From: Latescibacteria bacterium UBA6620
GTDB lineage: Bacteria; Latescibacterota; UBA2968
Reading direction: 5' to 3'
Assembly: GCA_002433075.1 (NCBI GenBank)
Contig: DJHM01000049.1
Coordinates: 1 to 64,000, forward strand
DNA length: 64,000 nt
Part shown: one piece after another, positions 44,041 through 53,125 of the stretch
Numbering within the stretch: position 1 is the stretch's first letter
Layout: every line of letters begins with the position of its first letter
Notes under the pieces: model-generated
What the model saw: only the letters and a program-made list of their open reading frames with translations
Databases searched by the model: none
Told to the model about the DNA's origin: nothing
Position numbers and translations under genes: made by a program

Positions 44041-44079
44041 GAATTAGGGAGTTGAGGAATTAGGAAATTGTGGAGTTGA
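44041..44079. repeat. GAATTAGG/GTTGAGG-type degenerate repeat
   Basis: Words GAATTAGGGAGTTG, GAGGAATTAGGAAATTG and GTGGAGTTG follow each other in a 39-base AT-richer island just after the SelA-like stop, inside an otherwise gene-free 120-bp gap. Confidence 0.4.
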
Positions 44080-44151
44080 CTGGCCAAATAGCTCGATCGC
44101 GCTGCTGACCGTGAGTGTGGGCTTGTTGTTTTCGGAGGTCAGGAGGACGGT

Positions 44152-45075
44152 GTGGGAACGGAAATTCGACAGATTCACCAGGAGGGGCCCTATTGCTACA
44201 CGTACTCGCCCTTTCACACGCCGATTACGACCGTTGAAGTGGGAGAGACGGTCTGCATTCACACGGTTGACGCGTTCGAGAACAAGATGACCCCCGAGGT
44301 CGAGCATTTCTCGGATGTGTGTACCTATCCGTTCCTCAATCCACAGACTGGACCGATCGTGGTCAAAGGCGCCGAGCCTGGTGATACGCTCGTAGTGAAG
44401 ATCGAATCGATCGAGCCGACTCGGGACCACGCTGTAACGGGATTGGTCCCTTATTTCGGGGGGCTGACGTCGACGAAACCGGATCCAACCCTGCAGGACG
44501 CACTCGAAGAGCAGTGGCTGTTTCTACCGATCGACGACGATGGTGTTCGATTCGACGACCAGCGAACGATTCCGTACGAGCCCTTTATGGGGACGATGGG
44601 GGTGGCACCGAAGATCGAAGCGGTAAACGCCCTGACGCCCGACTACTACGGGGGGAATATGGACTGCGTCGAAACACGACCGGGAAACGAAGTCTGGTTT
44701 CCGGTTTTCGTGGAAGGCGCTCATTTCTTTACGGGTGACGCCCACGCAAGTCAGGGTGATGGCGAGCTGACAGGAGTTGCGCTCGAAATTCCCGCCAAGG
44801 TGACCGTGACCTTCGGTCTGAAGAAGGGCTATGAGATTCAGTGGCCGCGAATCGTGAGCGAGGACTTCCTGATGGTCGCGGGAAGTGGCCGTCCCCTCGA
44901 TGCCGCTGCCCGTATCGCGTGGGTGGAGTTGATCAACTGGCTGGCCGCTGACCACGGATTCGATCCCCTCCAGGCCTATCATCTGCTCGGACAGGTCGGC
45001 CAGATGCGTCTGGGGAATATGGTCGATCCGAAATACACGATGGTGGCCAAGTTTCCACGGAAGTACCTGAGTTGA
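44152..45075 (+). CDS. Acetamidase/formamidase family protein
   Basis: The 307-residue protein matches the FmdA/AmdA family of zinc-dependent amidases. It has a TVEVGETVCIHTVDAF start, GAEPGDTLVVKIESI, a metal-site region FTGDAHASQGDGELTGVALE and a late LGNMVDPKYTMVAKFPR. It would hydrolyse small amides to acid plus ammonia; together with the upstream PLP lyase this suggests nitrogen release from amino-sugar derivatives. It starts at GTG 44152, and the sulfatase starts 7 bp after its stop. Confidence 0.88.
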   Translation: MGTEIRQIHQEGPYCYTYSPFHTPITTVEVGETVCIHTVDAFENKMTPEVEHFSDVCTYPFLNPQTGPIVVKGAEPGDTLVVKIESIEPTRDHAVTGLVPYFGGLTSTKPDPTLQDALEEQWLFLPIDDDGVRFDDQRTIPYEPFMGTMGVAPKIEAVNALTPDYYGGNMDCVETRPGNEVWFPVFVEGAHFFTGDAHASQGDGELTGVALEIPAKVTVTFGLKKGYEIQWPRIVSEDFLMVAGSGRPLDAAARIAWVELINWLAADHGFDPLQAYHLLGQVGQMRLGNMVDPKYTMVAKFPRKYLS

Positions 45076-45082
45076 CTGTCGC

Positions 45083-46519
45083 GTGAGTACCTCAAGACCA
45101 AATCTCCTTTTCATCCTGACCGACCAGCAGCGCGCCGACTCGATGGCGTGCTATGGGAACGACTATGTCGACGTCCCCAACCTCAATCGCCTGGCGGATG
45201 AAAGCTTCGTCTTCGAGAACACCTATGTGTCTCAGCCGGTGTGCAGCCCTTCGCGGGCAACGCTGCTGACAGGAACCTACCCGCACACCGCCCGTGTGCC
45301 CGCCTGCAACATTCCGCTTCCAGAGGATCTGCCGACGATCGCGGAGATGGTGGATGACGAGTACGACTGCGCGTGGCTGGGGAAGTGGCACCTGGGTGAC
45401 GAGATCTTCCCACAACGGGGATTCCCCAAATGGGTGGGCACGGAGGACACCTACCGTCGGTTCTACTCGAGCGACGAACGCCTGGGCACCCTGAGCGACT
45501 ACCACCACTTCCTGGTCGAGCAGGGCCTCGAGCCGGATCGGGAGATGCGGGGTCGGAGGATCTTCTCCCGCCACTTCGAGGCGAGCCTGGAGGAGCGGCT
45601 TACGAAGGCGGCGTTCCTTGGCGACCGAACGGCCGATTTCATTCGCGGATCGGGAGACCGACCGTTTGTGGCGTTCGTCAGTTATCTGGAACCGCATCCG
45701 CCGCACACCGGTCCATTCAACGCGATGTACGACCCCGATTTGCTACCGGTAGGGCCGACCTTCCGGAAGAAGCCAGAGCCTGAAGCGTCCCTGCTCAACC
45801 GGGTGATGGCCGCCTACTATATGGAGTCCGACGAGTACGGTCTCGATCTCAGGACCGAGGCGGGTTGGCGCGAAGTACGCGCACGTTACTGGGGGAACGT
45901 CTCTCTCGTCGATCGATCCGTCGGGAAGATTCTCGATGCTCTGGAGGAGAGTGGCCAGGCAGACAATACGATTGTCGTGTTCACGAGCGACCACGGTGAG
46001 ATGGTTGGCGATCACGGGATTCTGGGGAAGTGCGTGATGTACGAAGAGTCGGTCAAGGTGCCCCTACTGATCCGGATGCCGTCGTCGAAGACTCAAACCC
46101 ACATACCCGGCAACTTCAGTCACATCGATCTCCTACCCACGTTGCTCGAACTGATGCACCAGCCTGCCGGGGATCACCTTGAGGGGCGTAGCCGGGCGGG
46201 CGTGTTGAACGGCACGGAAGACCTGAACGAGACCGATGTTTTCATCGAGTGGAACGGGAACAACGGACATCCGATTCCGGGTGAGGCCGAAGTGAATCCC
46301 GCGATGTCGACGCCCTGGCGGTCGATCGTGTCGGCGGATCGGTGGAAACTGAACCTGAGCCCCCGTGACACCTGCGAACTTTACGACCTGAACGACGATC
46401 CCCACGAAGTCGTGAATCTGTACGAGGATCCATCTCATCACGGACGGGTGGCCGATCTCACAGAACGAATCCGTCAATGGCAGGCCGACACGGAGGACGC
46501 CGTAGAGCTACCCGGGTAG
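45083..46519 (+). CDS. Sulfatase (Cys-type)
   Basis: The 478-residue sulfatase has N-terminal metal residues in FILTDQQRADSMACYG and the formylglycine box CSPSRATLLTG with Cys54. VFTSDHGEMVGDHGI and a C-terminal LYDLNDDPHEVVNL follow. It resembles choline- or iduronate-type sulfatases of the S1 family. It starts at GTG 45083, 7 bp behind the acetamidase gene, so both are one operon. No signal peptide is apparent. A 20-bp repeat begins 10 bp after its stop codon. Confidence 0.9.
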   Translation: MSTSRPNLLFILTDQQRADSMACYGNDYVDVPNLNRLADESFVFENTYVSQPVCSPSRATLLTGTYPHTARVPACNIPLPEDLPTIAEMVDDEYDCAWLGKWHLGDEIFPQRGFPKWVGTEDTYRRFYSSDERLGTLSDYHHFLVEQGLEPDREMRGRRIFSRHFEASLEERLTKAAFLGDRTADFIRGSGDRPFVAFVSYLEPHPPHTGPFNAMYDPDLLPVGPTFRKKPEPEASLLNRVMAAYYMESDEYGLDLRTEAGWREVRARYWGNVSLVDRSVGKILDALEESGQADNTIVVFTSDHGEMVGDHGILGKCVMYEESVKVPLLIRMPSSKTQTHIPGNFSHIDLLPTLLELMHQPAGDHLEGRSRAGVLNGTEDLNETDVFIEWNGNNGHPIPGEAEVNPAMSTPWRSIVSADRWKLNLSPRDTCELYDLNDDPHEVVNLYEDPSHHGRVADLTERIRQWQADTEDAVELPG

Positions 46520-46529
46520 AGGTGGAGTA

Positions 46530-46549
46530 AATTGTGGCCCCGGGGCCAC
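46530..46549. repeat. Palindrome copy 1 (GTGGCCCCGGGGCCAC core)
   Basis: The 16-bp perfect palindrome at 46534-46549 with AATT on its left is identical over 20 bp to the copy at 47692-47711. It begins 10 bp after the sulfatase stop. Confidence 0.8.
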
Positions 46550-46567
46550 TTTTCGATCTATGAGACC

Positions 46568-47682
46568 GTGCTGGTGACACCAACCAGCCCGAAAGAGCGA
46601 ACGACCGGATCGGCGAGGATCGCGTCGGTCGACCAGATACGTGGCTACGCCATCCTCGGGATGATGCTCGTCAATGCCAAGGGGCTCTTCTTCAAGCCGA
46701 TGGCGGCGTGGTTCGAAGCTGGTTCGACGGGGGAAAGCGTCTACAGCTTTCTGATCTACCAGCTGAGTCATCACCGGACCACATTCAGCTATGCGGATAC
46801 GATTGCTCCGCTGTTCCTGTTCGTCGTCGGAATGGGGATGCGGCTATCCTGGCTTCGACGAGTGGAGCAGGTCGGGGGGAACGAGACGAGGAAGGCGTTC
46901 GTCAGGCGATTCGGGCTGATGATTCTGATCGCCTTCGGGATCTACGCCGGATGGCTGTGGGACGCGTTGATGGACATCGGACTCGCGGGTCTGTTGGCCG
47001 TCCCGTTCATCCATCGGGAGCCACGAACACGCATCTTCATCGCTTTTGCCTACGTGGCTGCCTACCACGGTCTCTTTCACCTGACGTCCTACGGTGAGTG
47101 GATGATGCACCGTCACTGGTCGGCCGATGACGAGACGTACGTCCCGTTGCTCGTGCGGTTGGTACCAATCCATAGCGAGCTGTTTAGCGCCCGACTCAAC
47201 GGAGGGCCGCTCGGGCCGCTGAGCTGGAGTATGATGCTTCTGTTCGGCAGTGTGGCGTATGATTGGTTTTCTGGCGACAAGCGGAGATTCGTGGTTCGAT
47301 CTCTGATGTGGGGCGTGATGCTCTGTCTGTTGGGGCTCGCGCTTCGTTCCGGATGGCTGGGCCTGAAACCCGAATGGCCCTTTTCCGCCCGCTGGATGAC
47401 GGCCCCTTTTCCGCTTTGGGCGACCTGCCTCTGCCTCTTTCATCTGCTGGCCTTCCATTTCATCTGCGACAGGCTGAATCTTCGAATTCCTACGTGCACG
47501 GTCGTCGGTATGAACCCTCTCGTGATCTACATCATTCATATCCCCGTCCTCGATGTGGCGGACGGATTTCGACCGGAACACTCTCCGCTCCAGTCGGGCT
47601 GGTTGGCTTCGTACTGTTTTACGCCGCCTTCGCAGGGCTCGCACGGGAACTTTACAAGCGGAGAGTCCTTATCAAGATCTGA
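46568..47682 (+). pseudogene. DUF5009/HGSNAT-like membrane acyltransferase, frameshifted near its end
   Basis: The protein has about eight to nine membrane spans and the family start ARIASVDQIRGYAILGMMLVN, then FSYADTIAPLFLFVVGMG and SWSMMLLFGSVAYDW. These recall transmembrane acyltransferases that acetylate glucosamine residues. After VVGMNPLVIYIIHIPVLDVADG (about 47565) the frame shifts: the natural last span (STGTLSAPVGLVGFVLFYAAFAGLARELYKR) is in another frame ending at 47682. One missing A at about 47566 would restore it. Unrepaired, translation runs to 47737 through the second palindrome. The start codon is uncertain (GTG 46568 or 46574). Confidence 0.62.
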
Positions 47683-47690
47683 TAGGCATT

Positions 47691-47716
47691 TAATTGTGGC
47701 CCCGGGGCCACAATTA
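47691..47716. repeat. Palindrome copy 2, 26-bp perfect inverted repeat
   Basis: TAATTGTGGCCCC (47691-47703) and its complement form a 26-bp perfect palindrome, including the 20 bp shared with the copy 1.16 kb upstream. It begins 8 bp after the acyltransferase stop. No T-run follows that would make it an ordinary terminator. Confidence 0.8.
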
Positions 47717-47750
47717 CACACTTCAGAGGGTCTATGAGCCTAAAAGTCGT

Positions 47751-47777
47751 GTTTGTTAGATATTTTGTAAAACAAAC
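47751..47777. repeat. Inverted repeat upstream of the membrane protein/XRE pair
   Basis: GTTTGTT (47751-47757) and AACAAAC (47771-47777) are complementary with a 13-base AT-rich spacer. It lies about 70 bp ahead of the pair and may be an operator or promoter element. Confidence 0.35.
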
Positions 47778-47808
47778 CTGATATTTATCTGTCCCCTGGA
47801 TACTCTGT

Positions 47809-47824
47809 GTAAAGGTAGCTTTAC
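47809..47824 (+). promoter_or_regulatory. Candidate XRE operator
   Basis: GTAAAG-GTAG-CTTTAC (47809-47824) is a 6+6 inverted repeat 23 bp before the ATG at 47848. It has the size and symmetry of sites bound by small dimeric XRE repressors, such as the one encoded by the second gene. This is inference from position only. Confidence 0.35.
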
Positions 47825-47847
47825 TTTCTTGCAGAAAGGAGCAGGCG

Positions 47848-48268
47848 ATGGATGAACCCGCGATGGAACAAGGTGGCTGGGTCGCGCGCAGCACGAGAAG
47901 TACGATTCGTCTTGTCTGTTGGTCGATCGCGTGGGTGGGGAACGATGGTGCTGGTTGACAAGGCCGGACTCTACGGCTGGTTTTCCACTCCGGAGATGTC
48001 GATGCTGGCGGTTGTGGTGAATGCAGCCATTGGAGTGGGGCTGATCAGGATATTTGTTCGATATCTGAAGGACCTGGACGAGCTACAACGAAAGATTCAA
48101 CTCGATTCCCTCGCGCTGGCAATGGGCGTCGGGCTGGTGACCAGCTTCAGCTACTCCCTTCTGGTCACGACTGGCCACGTGGTCCAGGCGGACGTTTCCG
48201 ATGTCACGCTGATCGTGATTCTGACCTATATGGGGGCCACTATCCTCGGGCAGGTAAGGTACCGATGA
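47848..48268 (+). pseudogene. Four-span membrane protein with a one-base frameshift near residue 31
   Basis: The ATG at 47848 has an AAGGAG site and starts MDEPAMEQGGWVARSTRST, then enters a membrane span, IRLVCWSIAWVG. An extra A at about 47941 breaks the frame; the remainder (TMVLVDKAGLYGWFSTPEM, then three more hydrophobic segments) continues in another frame to 48268. Without the shift the product would be about 139 residues. A start at 47852 in the downstream frame also exists but gives a basic, non-membrane N-terminus. Such small membrane proteins commonly precede an XRE regulator; the ATGA overlap with it is kept. Confidence 0.55.
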
Positions 48269-48468
48269 AGAACCGCCTGAAGGTTCTCCGGGCGGAGCGC
48301 GATTGGACTCAGGCGGATCTGGCTGCTGCGCTGGACGTCTCTCGACAAACGGTCAACGCGATCGAGAAGGAGAAATTCGATCCCAGTTTGCCCCTGGCCT
48401 TCAGAGTCGTCCGACTCTTCAATTCCAGAATAGAGGATATCTTCGAGGACGAATCGGGGGGGGGCTGA
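48265..48468 (+). CDS. XRE-family helix-turn-helix regulator (YozG-like)
   Basis: A 67-residue single-domain DNA-binding protein: MKNRLKVLRAERDWTQADLAAALDVSRQTVNAIEKE contains the five-helix XRE fold with the recognition helix at SRQTVNAIE. It resembles the short regulators that accompany DUF2178-like or other small membrane proteins. It starts in ATGA overlap with the membrane protein. It probably binds the inverted repeats upstream and regulates its own operon. Confidence 0.88.
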   Translation: MKNRLKVLRAERDWTQADLAAALDVSRQTVNAIEKEKFDPSLPLAFRVVRLFNSRIEDIFEDESGGG

Positions 48469-48469
48469 C

Positions 48470-51400
48470 TCAAGCGAAATCAGCGACGAGCATTTCGCAG
48501 CCTTCTTGTGCATACAGCGCCTTTTCCTCTGACGAGGCGGTACGCCACACGAGGAACTGCTTCCGAACCGCATTCAGAAACGAACGATTGGCGTGCAACC
48601 AGAGGCCGTAGTCCCCGCTCAGCCGATCTATCCGGACCTCGATGCTGTAGAGGTGATGGCCATCTTCCGAAGGGAGGATGGTCATCTCTACGTTCTGGCT
48701 GATGCCGAAATCGTAGGGAGGGAGCCAGACGGTCAGATCGACCGAATAGCTCGGATCCTCGGAGGATGGGTTCTGCTCCCTGAAGTCGACGTGATCGACT
48801 TCGAAGGCGGTTGCTGTGCCTTCGAGATACGACTCGAAGACCCGCACGAGATAGGTTGTGAGACTGAGAACGTCCTCCCGTCCGACCGTGAAGGGAAAGG
48901 GGAAGGTGAGGTGGTCCCCGTCAGGATCGGGGAGGTCCCACTGCCGGGTGACATCTGGAACGGCGAGGTTCGCGGCCTGTCGAGCAGGGTAGATCGTGGA
49001 GGCGAAGGTGGTTGTCATTACAACGAGGGTGACCCATACGACGGCGAGGGACGAGTAGTTGACTTCGAGTCCGCCCAGGCCGAGCTGGGTGGCGGTCAGC
49101 AGGACCACCGCAGCCTGTCCTATGAGGTAGCCAAGCACGGCTGCGACCGTTGCGTAGACGGACGCCTCTGCTATAAACAGGGCGCCGACGTGGTTGGGCG
49201 CGAGGCCGACCGACGTATAGACCGAAATTTCACTCGTCCGTTCGTAGACGGCGCCTAGCATCGTGTTCAGTACGATCAACGCGGCGAGCAGAATCGGAAG
49301 AAACAGGTTTCCCACGCCGGACAGGCCGATCGTACCCATCGAACTGTAAGCGACCACACCCTCGCCCGCGCTCAGGAACGCTGTGATTGAGACGCGTTTC
49401 AGGAAGCTTTCCACCTCCAGTCGAAGATCCACGCGCCTCCCGGCTTGGGGCGTGAAGTCCCCGACGGAGATGCTGTAGATTTCGGCTCCGAGTTCGGTGG
49501 CCAGGTCCAGTGGGACCAGGAGAGTGTTGGTGACTTCGAAGTGGGAAGCGTGTTCGATTTCGTTCGACGCTTCTCCCCGGGGGTCGTGCATCTGATCTGC
49601 TGCGCTTTCCGGTCGCTCGAAGTCCATCCTGATGGGCGTCATCTGCTCGCCGTCCAGGTCCCTGAAAGCGTTCAGGCTGTCCGAGTCGACAATGCCGACC
49701 ACATCGAGACGTCTCCCCATCAGCTGTATCTGTGCCCGGCCGAGATGATGCCTATCGATTCCGGCGATGGCCGCGAGGTCGCTCGGCAAGATGCAGGACG
49801 GTTCGCGGTCGTCCTTGAACCACGACCCAGAAACGAGGAACCGATCGATGCCGCTGATCTTGGGTTCAACGTGGCTCAATCCGAGGAGGCCGTGAACGTA
49901 GCTGGATTTCCCTGTCTCGACTCCATCGAGGAGAGCGGGAAAATCGAAGAAGGCCAGCTTTCCGAGGACGCGTGTCGTCAGCCAGGCGCGAGCGGCGATG
50001 GTCGCCCGGTCCCCGAATTCGCTGTGCAGGTAGTCGTGGACCGGCTCATCGAGAGGGATCCAGGACCGGTCGCGAATGAGCATCCCCTCATAGCGCGGCT
50101 CGTTGTCGATCGGGAGCTTGAAGTAGCTGATCGACGTCTGAACCGATGTCAGTGACAATGCCGTGAAGGTGAGGAGCGTGAGCGTGATGATCGTCAGGGC
50201 GGTGCGAAGCGGTCGCTTTCGAAGGTTGGAGACGCCCAGGGTAATCGCTGTCCACGTTACACTCAGCCGTCCGACATCGTCCTCGATCACTCCGGTCTCT
50301 TCCTGGCGCAGCCGTAGCGTCTCCTTGCCGAACTTCCCGAGGATGATGATCGCGGCCCCGACACCGAGGGCGAAGAGAATGAAGGCAAGAAAGACGATGT
50401 AGGGTGAGTTGGTGAGCTTGAATGCGGGATGGATGAATCGCAGAGCGAGGAAAAACGCAAAGAAGAAGAAGGCAAAGCCAAAGAGCCGGCCCTTGGTCGT
50501 TGTGGCCCCGATCAGAAGCCGTTCAAAGAAGAGAGAGCAGGGCAGAAGAAGGATAAAATAGAAAATGACGCCACGAACGGTGTCCGTGGCGGTTCCCATT
50601 ACTTCTGGGTAGGCTCGCGCCTCCAGGCTCCAGGCCCGGCGGGTCTCGGCAAAGAAACCCGAGTAATCGAGCGCTTGGAGATTCGCACGCGCCGCCAGAA
50701 GCGCGTCCCTGGCTTCTGCGTGAAGATGATCGACCCGGTTGTTCGACACTCCGTACTGTTTCAGTCGCTTCAGACGGACCTCGTCCAGGATCCACATATC
50801 CCGGGCGGCTTTGTATGCGGGGTGGACGATCAGTCCGGGTCCATATCCGGATCCACGTGATTCGGCCTCGAGCGCCTCGTCGACGTCCCAGATGGCGATC
50901 GTTTCGTGCAGCAGACGCTCGGGAGCGTTGAGGAGAAGGAGTTTTTGCCCGTAGAAATCCGAGCTCATCAACACTTTCAGGGCAGGAGCCCTGCGCCGGG
51001 TCTCGCTCCATGGCGAGAAGGTCACTGTTACGCTGCTCTCTCCGGATCCGTGCTCTTCCTGGTTCGTGACCGGGAAGTAGGCGTACTCGATCGGAGGGGT
51101 GTCTCCCCCCGTAAGCACTTTCGTGTTGCTGAGCTGATTCAGGTACGTGGGGTCGATGGTCTCGATCAGGGTCTGGGACCGCGAGGGAAACAGGACCGTC
51201 GTGATCTGATTGGTGGGGTTGTTGTGATTCGCCCACGTTGGGAAATCACTCTCCGCCCCGAAATCGGGGGCGGAGATGATGCGGCCCCGTTCGTCGTGAT
51301 TGTAAGCCATCAGCCGGAGCCGGGTGTTACCGCTGTAGAATTCGTTGAAGCTGATGTCGAACCGGAATCGGCCGACTCGATCGACTTCTGCCCTGGTTCC

Positions 51401-53125
51401 GAAGTCTGGTCCCGTGCCGTGGTGCTGTTCATAGGTGGGCCCCCTGGTGGCCATATCTGTGACGAGAACTCGCACGCCCGTTCTGGGGTCTTCGATCCCC
51501 TTGGGGAAATAGGTCATCAGGGCGCCGGATACGGGAACGCGTGGCAGGGCAAAGTCGACCTCACGGTCGTAGCGAAGAATCCGGCCGGAGATCGGCCGCC
51601 CCTGGTCGGTGATGGCGAGATCCGGTCCTTCGGAGACACGGGGATCGGTCGATGCCTGCAGCACGGCCTCGGCGAGCGCTTCGGCCTGTACGAGCAGGTT
51701 GTCGAAGTCGACGCTTTCGGACACGTCGACCGGTGTGTCCACACGCCGGCGAGACGCCCAGGCTGTGGCAAGCCCGATGCTCTTTCGGCCGACGAGGAAG
51801 ACGACTTCCGAATCGAGGGCCAGATCGCTGGCCATATAGTCTTTCCAATCACGACGGCCGAGGGTTACGGCATCGATCAGGCGGTTCTGGCCCGGATATA
51901 CGCTGTCGGCATACGACGCGATCAGCTTCGCCATATGACTGACCGTTCCGACGACTTCGAGTCGGGTCGTGTAGCTGTAGTTGTTGAATGTCCCGTGCGG
52001 AAACTGCGCGACCCGGCGGGACTCGCTGGAAAGGTCGATGTCGAGGAAATACTCGAAGTCGATCGGACTCTCGGTCGGAGTATAGCCCGCGCTCGATTCG
52101 CCACGTGCGTGGCGGTAAGCGAAGTCCCGTGCCCCTCGAAGCGCCTGGAAGTGAGCACCGTTGACGACGAAGATGACTTCATTCAAGGAGGGACGGGCGC
52201 CAAGCGCTCGGGCGATCTCCAGCACGGTGGCAAGGCCCGTGGCGTTCTCGGCGCCGGGAGCAACCGAGGGAACCACGGAGATCGCGTCGTAGAACGTCGA
52301 GACGACAATCGGGGACCCGCCCGCCGAAGCTGAACGTGGGCGGGCGATGATGTTCCAGGCGACCACTTCTTCCCAGGTCATTCTGGAATCGATGTGAACG
52401 GTCGGCGTGGACCGAATCAGTTCCGCGGCGGTCTGTTTGTCGACCCAGTAACGGGGAACGTCGGCCGGGACGTCGAGCATCTTGGCCTCGGCTTCCTTCC
52501 GGGTTACGAAGCCGTCGTCGTGGAAGAGCAAGGCCGCCGCTCCGAGGCTGCGCACCCGCAGGTAGGCCTGTGCGCTTCCGAAGTCGAGTAATACGATGCT
52601 GTTTTCGATCGGTTGGCCGTCCAGTTCGGCGAGCGTTCCCTGCCCACCGTATACGAGAGGACCTGACACGCCACCGTCGGGGAGTGTTGGAGGCTGGACG
52701 TAGTTGGGCCAAAAGGCGTGAATTGGATAGGAAGCGCCGGACGCCTCGACGCGGAGGGTCCCTCCGTGATCGATGGGCACGGCAACGTCGAAGCTGTCGA
52801 CCTGAACGTCGTAACCGAGCGATTCGAACGTCCTGCGCGTTTCGAGGTAGGCAGCTCGGTGGCCCGGATACCCGGGTACGCGTGAACCCAGGGATGCGTA
52901 AGCGCGGACGGCTTGCTCGAGCCGGCTACGCGAGACGGTGGTGGACGGGGGGCGTGGATCGGGGACCTCGGCCTGGACCACGACCGCAGTGGATCGAGCG
53001 AAAGTTCCAGGGTCGCCCGCGACGTGGCCGAGAAGGTCACCGACCTGCTCCGGGCCCACGACAAGGAGTGTGAACAGGAGGATCGTACTCGCCAGGAATA
53101 CGACGGTTCGAACGACGGCGCGCAT
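48470..53125 (-). CDS. Giant M28 pseudo-peptidase/FtsX-type permease fusion
   Basis: The 1551-residue protein has an N-terminal signal anchor (residues 1-25) and an extracytoplasmic half resembling an M28 aminopeptidase with a PA-like insert (about 140-240). At the zinc and catalytic positions the residues are wrong: GAHYDS becomes STFYDA, the DDN motif becomes AEN, and the GAEE motif becomes GAHF (about 324-326). So it is probably inactive as a peptidase. Three spans follow around residue 870-970, then a MacB/FtsX permease: one span, a large periplasmic domain and three C-terminal spans with GAVYERTSEISVYTSVGLAP. Start ATG 53125 overlaps the transporter stop (TGATG). No ABC ATPase is encoded nearby. 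Confidence 0.75.
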   Translation of the reverse strand: MRAVVRTVVFLASTILLFTLLVVGPEQVGDLLGHVAGDPGTFARSTAVVVQAEVPDPRPPSTTVSRSRLEQAVRAYASLGSRVPGYPGHRAAYLETRRTFESLGYDVQVDSFDVAVPIDHGGTLRVEASGASYPIHAFWPNYVQPPTLPDGGVSGPLVYGGQGTLAELDGQPIENSIVLLDFGSAQAYLRVRSLGAAALLFHDDGFVTRKEAEAKMLDVPADVPRYWVDKQTAAELIRSTPTVHIDSRMTWEEVVAWNIIARPRSASAGGSPIVVSTFYDAISVVPSVAPGAENATGLATVLEIARALGARPSLNEVIFVVNGAHFQALRGARDFAYRHARGESSAGYTPTESPIDFEYFLDIDLSSESRRVAQFPHGTFNNYSYTTRLEVVGTVSHMAKLIASYADSVYPGQNRLIDAVTLGRRDWKDYMASDLALDSEVVFLVGRKSIGLATAWASRRRVDTPVDVSESVDFDNLLVQAEALAEAVLQASTDPRVSEGPDLAITDQGRPISGRILRYDREVDFALPRVPVSGALMTYFPKGIEDPRTGVRVLVTDMATRGPTYEQHHGTGPDFGTRAEVDRVGRFRFDISFNEFYSGNTRLRLMAYNHDERGRIISAPDFGAESDFPTWANHNNPTNQITTVLFPSRSQTLIETIDPTYLNQLSNTKVLTGGDTPPIEYAYFPVTNQEEHGSGESSVTVTFSPWSETRRRAPALKVLMSSDFYGQKLLLLNAPERLLHETIAIWDVDEALEAESRGSGYGPGLIVHPAYKAARDMWILDEVRLKRLKQYGVSNNRVDHLHAEARDALLAARANLQALDYSGFFAETRRAWSLEARAYPEVMGTATDTVRGVIFYFILLLPCSLFFERLLIGATTTKGRLFGFAFFFFAFFLALRFIHPAFKLTNSPYIVFLAFILFALGVGAAIIILGKFGKETLRLRQEETGVIEDDVGRLSVTWTAITLGVSNLRKRPLRTALTIITLTLLTFTALSLTSVQTSISYFKLPIDNEPRYEGMLIRDRSWIPLDEPVHDYLHSEFGDRATIAARAWLTTRVLGKLAFFDFPALLDGVETGKSSYVHGLLGLSHVEPKISGIDRFLVSGSWFKDDREPSCILPSDLAAIAGIDRHHLGRAQIQLMGRRLDVVGIVDSDSLNAFRDLDGEQMTPIRMDFERPESAADQMHDPRGEASNEIEHASHFEVTNTLLVPLDLATELGAEIYSISVGDFTPQAGRRVDLRLEVESFLKRVSITAFLSAGEGVVAYSSMGTIGLSGVGNLFLPILLAALIVLNTMLGAVYERTSEISVYTSVGLAPNHVGALFIAEASVYATVAAVLGYLIGQAAVVLLTATQLGLGGLEVNYSSLAVVWVTLVVMTTTFASTIYPARQAANLAVPDVTRQWDLPDPDGDHLTFPFPFTVGREDVLSLTTYLVRVFESYLEGTATAFEVDHVDFREQNPSSEDPSYSVDLTVWLPPYDFGISQNVEMTILPSEDGHHLYSIEVRIDRLSGDYGLWLHANRSFLNAVRKQFLVWRTASSEEKALYAQEGCEMLVADFA

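Noticed and set aside
47691..47716. 26-bp palindrome as an intrinsic terminator
   Set aside because: No T-run follows it on either side, and its twin lies ahead of the gene rather than after it.
50906..52333. 475-codon open frame opposite the giant FtsX gene
   Set aside because: Antisense shadow of a GC-rich gene with clear homology on the other strand.
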